Part shown: piece after piece, positions 56,585-64,000 of the stretch
Layout of the letters: each line of letters opens with the position of its first letter
Position numbering within the stretch: position 1 is the first letter of the stretch
Origin: Bactrocera neohumeralis
Taxonomy: Eukaryota > Arthropoda > Insecta > Diptera > Tephritidae
Length of the DNA: 64,000 bases
Reading direction: 5' to 3'
Assembly: GCF_024586455.1 (NCBI RefSeq)
Contig: NW_026089623.1
Location: 7,288,204-7,352,203, forward strand
Translations under genes and position numbers: made by a program
Notes under the pieces: model-generated
Database searches by the model: none
The model's input: only the letters and a program-made list of their open reading frames with translations
Told to the model about the DNA's origin: nothing

Positions 56585-58010
56585 TCACGCGGTGGGAGTG
56601 GAGTGTTGACCGGATACGTGTTTACCGGTGTTAACTACCCCCCCTCTTGAAATGAAGGCGTCCTCGGCTTCTTTGATGACTTTATTCAATATCACAATAC
56701 TAGTTCGTCTTCGTTTCACTAAGAGAAGTGCGCCCTCTGATTGTAATGAACGGGCGTTAACGAGATCATGCAGCCTCGCTATGTGCTTAATGTTCCTCAT
56801 ATTTACTTTCTGTAAGTATGGTAACGATAGTAAATTAATGTGTTCGGTGAAATTTACATATTGTGCGCGTGCAGCTTCGGGATGCGATCGAATAGTTTTA
56901 GCCCAGTTGACGTAGGTCGTAGTGTTTACCATAATCTCTGAATCAAATTAGTTAGTTTCGTCAAGTTCTGGGATTGAATAGACGCTGGTTGATCGTTGAT
57001 TACCAGGATGCCATTATCAACTTCCTCAATAGCGGGAACGTTATCGGCGGATTTTGACTTACATTTTGCGGAGTGTTGGTTAAGTAGTTGTAGTGTACAG
57101 GGGCTTTCCTTCAGAGGCTGACAAAAGTTTGCCACTACAGCTTCCTTGCAGTTGTAGAGTGGAATGTATCTACCATTACATTCAGCAATAGCGTCTGTTT
57201 CTAGAGAGATAATTTTTCCGTCATGGATCACTGGCAGCAACTTTACATTATTACAGAATCTGTCTATTTTTGGGAATTTAATAACAAAGTAAATGCAATT
57301 CGTATCTTGAAATATTTTAATTTTAGAAATGGACAATAAATCACTTATGCTAATATTTGCAGAGTGTTCAGCAGCTAACAACCCATACCATTTAGCAGGA
57401 TAGGGTTGACGATATTTAACCTGCCCAGAGTGATTGACGTTAAAATGGTTTCCAATTCCATTATAACTGCTCTATTTCTGGCGGAGGCTAGAGAAAAGAG
57501 ATATCCCGTATCTATTTGAGTGCTTTTTGTATTTTGTAGTAATTTGTTTACCGTCACTGTCAATTCGTTTATTTTCTTTTGTGTAGCTGAATTTATCGCT
57601 ATTTGTTGTTCGTTTGTTTCTAATAGGGCATTGGTTCTGGTCTCGAGCATTTCAAAGTCGTCGGAGTCTGGAGTCCCTGTTATGTATTTCAAGGCAGTCC
57701 CCAGAATATTTATACCTCTAGCGTACCGATGGTGTATTTTTATTGCGTCCAATAGTTGCAATATTTCATTAGCGTCGTTCTCTAATAGTCGTTTAATATG
57801 TGATTGTGGGAATTGGATCAGTCGTTCGTCTGTCTCCTCAGCTACTGCTTCGAATGTTGATAAATTAGTTCTATGAAGTAGAAAGTCATGCTGCTCATAA
57901 ACAGCTACAGCTCCGGATGTAATTGGAATGTAATAAGAGTTGGTATAGTCGAGAATTCCCGAGTTAGCTCGAAAGCTTAACGAAAGCAGAATGATCCTAA
58001 GGGCGACAGA
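56585..58010 (-). pseudogene. Errantivirus 2 env, broken
   Basis: A hydrophobic leader (LRIILLSLSF at about 58005) is followed by an ectodomain with HHRYARGINILGTALKYITG. The basic cleavage site is weak (RYAR rather than RQKR in the other provirus). Frame changes occur near 57380 and 56930. The last part (56932-56585) encodes LPYLQKVNMRNIKHIARLHD and no clear membrane anchor. It would have been the fusion glycoprotein; it is inactive. Confidence 0.75.
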
Positions 58011-58029
58011 AGGAGAGCGGTCAGTGTCT

Positions 58030-61020
58030 CAAATTATTTTTGTGCATTTTCGTTCATCAATTATAACAAATGTCCCAAGATAATTTTGGATTACTTTTTC
58101 GGTGTAAAGTTTTGAAAATTTGTTTCCTATTCTTTTATTAGTCTTCACATAAACTTTATCCCCTGGATTATACTGTCGTGTTTGTCTATTTTCATTATGT
58201 TTTTGTAAATCTTTCTGCTGAATACGTGTAAGTCTAGTTTTTATTTCCTTATTAATTCGTCCGGTATTGAATGTATTACGTCTATTGGTTTTTTGTTCAT
58301 TACTGAAGGAATTGTGCGGTTGTCCTTAGCTGTGGCTAGCAGAATTAGCTCAATAGTGTTAGCGATACCAGTCTCAAGCTTCTGACAGCGGGCGATTTCC
58401 GTGAGGGTACTGTGGAATCTTTCTACCTGACCGTTCGTCGTACTATGGGCGGGTGGGGTGTTGTAGATTTCGACGCCAAAGTGATTTTTGAGTATAGATT
58501 TAATGGTTTCTGAATTCAAAGATCTCTCATTGTCACAGACCAACACCTTAGTATTTCTGCAAAAGTTGAGAAGTTCGTATATGGCTTCCTTAACATCAAC
58601 TATGGCTCTAGATTTGATTGGAAATACTATTGCAAACTTTGAGAACTTGTCTATTGATGTTAGGAAATGTGTCTTATCGGTGGAATAAACGTCAACATAA
58701 AGGATTTCGCCCGGATATTCAGGTAAAGGAGTCGATCCTATTTCTGGGTTTGGGGGATGCCGTTGGTATTTGGCCTCGTAGCATATCTTGCAATTAGAAA
58801 TTATTTCCCTGAAAATTTGCCGTATTTCGAGGAAATAATAACTTCCAAGGACTTGTTCCTGGTTTTCGCGGAGTGACCGATGAGCTCGGTTATGTTCAAT
58901 TTGAAGTAGCTCGCGCTGGTCATCTTTGTTGAAGACATCTATTACCTGTTTGGTGGTATGACGGAATTTGGCGGCCGGATATGCCGTGACCAGCTCATCT
59001 TGAATCTTTGCCAAGATGGGCAATTCACACTGCAAGCCGTTCAAAACATTTGGGTTGACGCATTGTTTTATAGTTTTCATCAGTTCCCCTACGTTATTGA
59101 ACGATATTCGGTGCCTCATTCGGGATTTAAATATAATTTTCGAGTTAAGCGTTGTGGAATTTCCTTCTTCAAGGACTATTTGATTCCGAAAACAATTTAT
59201 GGGGTTCTTTACAGTGGGGATTGTTTAAGACAGCGACTCTTCGCTATTCGTAGCCATGCTTGCCGAGTCCATGCCGTGGTCTAATGCATTTATATGTTGT
59301 CGGGAGAGGGCGTCTGCGACGAAGTTTTCCTTACCAGGCTTGTAATGAAACTGCGGTCAAAACTCTTCAATAAAGGCACGCCATCTTTTCATTTTCGCGT
59401 TCGGATTTTTATCGGATAAAACGAATGTGAGGGGTTGGTGGTCGGTGTAAATATTCAAATTCTTTACGCCATACAAATAGTTACGCAGCTTTTGTAGAGC
59501 CCATACTATTGCCAGCAGTTCTCTCTCATTGGTAGCGTAGTTCTCTTCGGTTGAAGAGAGGGTCCTGGAAATCATCGTGATAGGTCTTCCATTCTGTGAC
59601 AAAACGGCGCCTATAGCATAAAAAGAGGCATCTGTAGTCAGATCAAATGTTTGCTTGTACTCAGGATAAAGAAGCAATATGTCTTCTGATGCATGGATTT
59701 TCTTAATCTTATTAAATGCATTAAGTGCTTCTTCATCCAGAGTAATTTGAATTTTCTTCGACTGATTTGCGCCTATATTTCGGTTTTCCCCCCTTAGGTA
59801 CTTCGTTAGAGGTCTCGCAATAGAGGCATAGTCCTTTATAAACCGTCGATAATATCCTGCTAATCCTAGGAATGAACGCAAAGCTCTTAAAAATTTTGGG
59901 ATAGACAATTCTAAAATGTCTTTGACTTTGTCGGGGCATGTTTTGATTCCCTCCTTTGATACGGTAAAGCCATGAAATTCAACACTTGCCTGAAAGAACT
60001 TGGATTTTTCAAGGGAAACGCGCATATTGGCATCGAAAAGTTTTGTCAGGATTTGCTCAATGTCCTTACTGTGTTGTTCGGCAGTTTGGGAGAAAATTAT
60101 AACGTCGTCTATGTAAACATGGCACGTTTTCCCAATTTCTTCTCTAAGGACATCGTCAATCGCTTTCTGGAAAATGCTAGGGGCATTTTTCAGGCCAAAG
60201 GGGAGCCGACAAAACTCGTACATTCCATTATTAACTAAGAAAGCCGTTTTCTCCCTATCCTTTTCCGCAAGTTTAATTTGGTGAAATCCTGATTTAAGAT
60301 CTATTGTCGAGAAAAATCCAGCCTTTCCCATGTGTGCCAAGATTACAGAGGTGTCCAAAATTTGGTATTTATCGTTTATTGTCTTAGTGTTTAGCTTTCT
60401 AAAGTCAATTACGAGTCGTGATCGCCCCTTTCGTCTAAACCTTTCTTATCTACAACCCAAATTGGATTGTTATAAGGGGAACGGGATGGTCTAATGATTC
60501 CGTCGCGCAACTGATCTGATATCTCCCTATTGACAAATTCCGCAGAAGCAAATGGGTACGGGCTTTTGACGGCATTATAGGATTCGATTTACTAAAAGAG
60601 GTAAATGGTCGTATTGACCTGAAGAGTGGTACGTTGAGTTATGACGGCCTACAATACCAACATTGTAAGGCAGTGCGTCATCTGGATCAGCGAAAACTTT
60701 AGCATGACGTTTTAGCAGTGTAGAGATATCAATATTGTCCTCGCTTGTTTTCGATTTACTTTCTGCTATCTTGTTAACGTCCGAACAGTAGTGGTACAAG
60801 AATTTTTCCTTTCCACCGTCATAACTCAACGTACCACTCTTCAGGTCAATACGACCATTTACCTCTTTTAGTAAGTCGAATCCTATAATGCCGTCAAAAG
60901 TTTCTAAACTGGGTAGGACAAAGAATTCAACATTCTTATTTAATATATTTATTGTACATTTTTTGTTTATTATATCGGTACCGTAAATGGATTTAACAGT
61001 GAAAGGGCTATTCACAGGTT
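58030..61020 (-). pseudogene. Errantivirus 2 pol: protease, RT, RNase H, integrase, broken
   Basis: The order on the minus strand is as follows. A protease region (60897-60816: DGIIGFDLLKEVNGRIDLKS) and an acidic linker (KTSEDNIDISTLLKRHAKVF) are followed by an 85-base inverted self-copy (60647-60563). The RT starts after a frameshift near 60430 with TSVILAHMGKAGFFSTIDLK, then LPFGLKNAP and the catalytic CHVYIDDVIIFS. RNase H has LTTDASFYAIGAVLSQ and IYTDHQPLTFVLS. A TGA at 59357-59359 and a TAA near 59230 follow. Integrase (59119-58241) has HNRAHRSLRENQEQVLG, CKICYEAKYQRHPPN, LYVDVYSTD and NTPPAHSTTNGQVERFHSTL. A frameshift near 58255 precedes its basic C-terminus. Confidence 0.85.
60563..60900. 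repeat. 85-bp inverted repeat within pol
   Basis: 60563-60647 is the reverse complement of 60816-60900 with one mismatch, separated by 168 bases. The right arm is the normal protease coding sequence. The left arm is a foreign insert between the end of the acidic linker and the RT start. Confidence 0.9.
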
Positions 61021-61086
61021 TTATTCCCTTTAGAGCGTTAAGGTGTTTTACTTAGCTCTTTGCAGCACCGGTGTCGATTATAAATC

Positions 61087-62376
61087 CTATTCCTCTTCCC
61101 CCAAGCGTCCTTTCGACATAGGGCAAGAGGGACTTAGTCCTAATAAATTAACGTCGTCCTTCGGTTCGTCCGGGTCATACTCAGCACTCTTAAGTTCTGC
61201 GTCATGATAATAGCCATCATAGCCGGTATCACTCCAATATTCACTTTCTGGTTCATATTGGTCCTGGGTGAGATTGTTGATACGCTGAACTTTTTGTATT
61301 GGTAGCTGATCACTACCATGCTGCCTTTTCTCAGCTTTTTCTCTATTCAAGCCTGTTGACACGGGCTGTTGGCGATTGAATGTGCCGGCCGTATTGCCGT
61401 TATCTGGACGGTTTATCTTAGGGTAGGCTCCTTGATTACGGTACCTATCGGTATTACCACGGAGTTGCTGGGGTCTGTTCTGTCTGAGTCGGGAATGTGA
61501 TGGGTCTATGTCCATTGGTACTGGGGTTTGCTGAGTTAGAGTTTGTCCTCGTGTGTCTTGAGGTACTCTACGTTATTGGGGTGAATAATAATAAGGGTCT
61601 AAGTTATGGGGTGCCTGCCTGTTAAAGGTGCATGCAAATGTTGATCTGGCTTGATTCGCTTCCAGTTCCTGCGCTAGGGCAAGTGCTGACGGAAGATCAG
61701 CGGGTCTAGAGGAGAAGAGAACATCGCACAAAGGGCGGTTGAGTCCCGAGATGAACACTCGAAGGGCATCATCCCGATATTTCTTGTTAAGTGATCCTAT
61801 CAGCGTGGTGTTCTCACCGTGGGTCATGATTGTTTTATTGACTATCAGAGTCAACTTTCTCTCCACTGCATCATAGAACTCCACCACTGATGATTTTCCT
61901 TGCCTAAGGGTCGACAATTCTTGTTCAATTAAATAAATTGGTCTTTTGTCTGCATATGCAAAGTCTAGTCGAGAAATGATAGCGTGAAAATTTAAAACTG
62001 TATTAAAAGAGGATAAAACGCTATCTGCGGCTCCATCTACTTTATTTCGTAATATGCCTACCGCTTGGTAGCGTCTTGAGCTCCCCGGATACGCTTCGAA
62101 CACCCTATAAGCAGTATGAGCTGCTTGTCTCCAAGACACATAACGGGTCGCTTCGCCTTTGAACTCCGGCAAGGTTTTCACAAGGTCCAAGGATTCGTCA
62201 CATGGTATTCCGGGTTGAATAGTCACCGGTTCGTATTGGGTAACACGAACTGGTGTTTCGATTCTTGCTAACCTGTTTGTCAGTTCGTCAACCCGAGACT
62301 GAAATTCTCGCCTGGAATGCTCGGTCGCAGCACGAATGGCAGTATTAAGAAGAGCTTCTAGAGTTTGTGCCTCCAT
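61087..62376 (-). pseudogene. Errantivirus 2 gag
   Basis: ATG at 62376 opens 267 codons to 61573: an N-terminal coiled-coil-like segment (EHSRREFQSRVDELTNRLAR), LVKTLPEFKGEATRYVSWRQ, RLDFAYADKRPIYLIEQELS and ALAQELEANQARS. A stop at 61573 separates it from the second part (61515-61087), which has MDIDPSHSRLRQNRPQQ, an Asn/Gln/Arg-rich section, KVQRINNLTQDQYE and an acidic tail. The same two-part layout occurs in the plus-strand provirus. Between 61573 and 61515 the text is still protein-like, so one small indel or stop separates the parts. Confidence 0.85.
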
Positions 62377-62948
62377 ATTTAATTTTTTCTAAGTCAGTCA
62401 AGTGCTAAGTGGATATAGGGATTTCCCTTTCTACCCGTTACCCACCTTTACAAATTTAATTTATTATTTAAGAATTACCAAAAAGGATAGTAAAAAAAAA
62501 AAAATATTTTTTTTTACTTTTTTATTTTTTTTAACAAAGTTAGCTGCTAAATCACTCTACTCACATGAAATTTTCCATATCTCGATAAGCTATGTCACTA
62601 AATAAGGTATGATAAGGCAGCAGCACGATGATTCCTGGGGTTGTGATCCAGCAGCAGGAAGACTGGATTACGATGATTAAGATGCTTTATTTCTTAGAGC
62701 ATTGGCTCCACACTTTCTCCCACGGTTAGGTAGTGTTTAAATTTCACAAAATAATATGTTTAATGCAATAAGAGTTTAATGAAATGGTTGCGGTTAAAAT
62801 TTTTCAAAATAGAAAATTGTTCGTAGCTCTCACTATTTATGTAGTGTTAATTAAGTTAAATGTTTTTCCGCGACTGTCGGGTGGATTCGAACCACAGCCA
62901 CGCACAGTATTTGTAATTTATAAGGATAACACAAGAACTGCACTATGG
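62377..62948 (-). other. Errantivirus 2 leader
   Basis: Non-coding leader between the primer-binding site and gag. It includes an A/T homopolymer-rich patch (about 62490-62535). I see no 91-bp repeats of the kind found in the other provirus. Confidence 0.6.
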
Positions 62949-62965
62949 CCCCACGTTGGGTGCCA
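62949..62965 (-). other. Primer-binding site of errantivirus 2
   Basis: On the minus strand TGGCACCCAACGTGGGG directly follows the LTR end, at the same relative place as TGGCGCCCAAAGTGGAG in the other provirus. Confidence 0.75.
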
Positions 62966-63156
62966 ATTATTAAAACACTTGCTGAGTTTTAATCTTTTTT
63001 ATTTCTCTTGTTTACACAAGAGCAGCCGTTTGTATCGGTCGAGTTATTACAACTGATTTGCTTAATAAAATATTGCGACGACTACGCCTAAATACCTCAC
63101 TCTTTGTTTTACCTGTCAGTTGCTGCACATGTTTTGCCGTGTGACTTGCAAAATGC
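62966..63156 (-). repeat. 5' LTR of errantivirus 2 (191 bp)
   Basis: Pairs with 56345-56535. Its outer end lies exactly at the break in the LOA-like LINE. Confidence 0.9.
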
Positions 63157-64000
63157 TAGTGCTGTTTCGACGGGGTCTGACCAAAGGGAGGAAGGTGTTA
63201 GAAGGGTAGGATTTGTAGGGCATGCAAAGAGGTGGTCAGTGTCATGCGGAGACTCGTTGCATGCAGGACATACATTGGGTATGTCTCGGTCTATTCTGGA
63301 TAAGTAGGAGTTTAACCTGCTACAGTATCCAGAATGAAGTTGCGCAAGGGTCACACGCGTTTCTCGCGGCAGCTGGAGCTCTTCGTCTGCGATGGGTGGA
63401 AGTTTGACTCCAAGAACGCCATTCAAGGGAAAGGAGTCGGTGAAGGTGTTGATGGCTCCGCTGTGAATGGCGGTCAGTACCTGTCGAAAGTTAGTTGCGT
63501 CCGAAGTCCGGTGGGCGTACTGTACGATGTCGTCGACGTAATCCAGGAATGACCTTTTGATGCTCCTGGGCGGCGATTCCGCTCCAAGCAGATGGCTGCA
63601 AGGGTGATTTCTGCGAAAGCATCCCAGCAGGAGCTGCTTAGAGAGGAGTTCATTATGCTCCTTAACTGAGAGCATAAGCGTCTCACTGTGGAGGTGTTCA
63701 ATGGGAGACATCAAAAGACATCCTGTAGTGGTCCGGAGTGGAGTGTTTTGACAGGTCTGTAGTTTCCTCATCTGCGTGCCACTGCATCCAGGCGACCATA
63801 TGGGAGCTGCGTAATTGAGGACCGGCCGGCCGATTGTTTTGTATGTTGCCAACAACGTTTCTTTTTCTTTTCCCCATGTGCTGCCGGTTAGCGACTTGAG
63901 GATTTTGTTGCGGCTCTGTACCTTGGCGATAATCGCGGTCGTATGAGGAGAGAAGGAGCATAGACTGTCGAATGTTACACCTAAAATCTTAGGATTATTG
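63157..64000 (-). pseudogene. LOA-clade non-LTR retrotransposon ORF2 C-terminal part
   Basis: The minus-strand frame is open from the window edge at 64000 to the LTR junction. Post-RT text: NPKILGVTFDSLCSFSPHTT, LKSLTGSTWGKEKETLLATY, GRPVLNYAAPIWSPGCSG, LRTTTGCLLMSPIEHLH, RETRVTLAQLHSGYCSRLNS and VCPACNESPHDTDHLFACP. This cysteine-histidine end and thumb sequence are typical of LOA/Bilbo-type elements. It is interrupted in its last codons by the LTR at 63156. The RT core and endonuclease lie beyond the window. Confidence 0.85.

Larger units (their letters stand above)
56345..63156 (-). mobile_element. Second errantivirus-type gypsy provirus, minus strand
   Basis: The left LTR 56345-56535 and right LTR 62966-63156 are both 191 bp and differ at three positions. 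Reading minus, the 5' LTR is followed by the primer-binding site TGGCACCCAACGTGGGG (62965-62949), then gag, pol and env. No 4-base duplication flanks it. The right side is a LOA-like LINE and the left is unrelated AT-rich DNA, so one side was rearranged. Stops and frameshifts occur in protease-RT, RNase H, integrase and env: it is an old, dead insect virus copy and a different lineage member from 40895-50959. Confidence 0.9.

Noticed and set aside
1..64000. tRNA, rRNA or snRNA genes
   Set aside because: No cloverleaf with A and B boxes or rRNA-like sequence was seen by eye. A covariance-model scan would be needed to exclude divergent ones.
1..64000. Prokaryotic operons, defence or toxin systems
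   Set aside because: Introns, LTR proviruses and LINEs show the window is insect nuclear DNA; no bacterial genes are present.

Overview
This window is eukaryotic and almost certainly from a dipteran insect. It is AT-rich, has GT-AG introns, contains a degraded copy of the fly nuclear gene for the 39-kDa (NDUFA9) subunit of respiratory complex I, and is packed with insect-type transposable elements: env-bearing gypsy errantiviruses, BEL/Pao, I-, Jockey-, R1- and LOA-like non-LTR elements, Helitron, piggyBac-like and pogo-like elements, and GTCY-microsatellite 'mini-me'-like repeats. A tephritid fruit fly is my best guess; that is inference. No bacterial gene, operon, CRISPR array or prokaryotic system is present. 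Nearly everything is mobile DNA or its debris, and I find no intact host gene. Two 100-base N runs (18616-18715 and 54088-54187) are assembly gaps.

Layout. 1-3240: end of a BEL/Pao pol, a minus-strand Jockey-type RT, a BEL-type zinc-knuckle ORF and an LTR-like block. 3239-9428: a minus-strand gypsy gag-protease relic whose gag part is duplicated on both sides of a 4.6-kb composite of three Helitron fragments with 5' ends facing outward. 10-11 kb: R1-like RT relic. 12.0-13.0 kb: frameshifted terminal exon of a BESS-domain (MADF/BESS-type) gene ending in a CGACTCGAGTC-rich repeat. 13.1-15.1 kb: minus-strand BEL gag-protease. 15.5-18.4 kb: two mini-me-like repeats around a MITE fragment. 18.7-19.6 kb: Myb/SANT-like gene relic. 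20.0-20.75 kb: ND-39 (NDUFA9) pseudogene with a retained intron. 21.56-22.96 kb: a MITE split by a piggyBac-like element at TTAA. 23.2-31.5 kb: two ~99.7% identical 1.46-kb transposase pseudogene copies around a 5'-truncated I-like element. 31.5-40.2 kb: sparse, with small relics (a DUF4806-like fragment, a LINE, a DUF4806 relic interrupted by a Helitron end, and a pogo-like relic).

40.9-51.0 kb holds the best preserved element: a plus-strand errantivirus (LTR-gag-pol-env-LTR, 491-bp LTRs, TGCA target duplication). Its 5' LTR is split by a 1.8-kb inverted-repeat element. 51.4-54.9 kb carries a second copy of the same LTR, insertion and leader, ending at the gap, plus an inverted third MITE copy. 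54.9-56.3 kb is the second, longer copy of the DUF4806 relic. 56.3-63.2 kb is a second, older minus-strand errantivirus with 191-bp LTRs and an unusual 85-bp inverted self-copy in pol. It abuts a LOA-like LINE that runs off the window.

The genes do not work together in a pathway. The window records nested insertion, so relative ages can be read from which element interrupts which. The main novelties are structural: the MITE-split LTR shared by two loci, the inverted Helitron composite with a duplicated flank, the inverted templated segment in pol, and the 91-bp repeats in the errantivirus leader.
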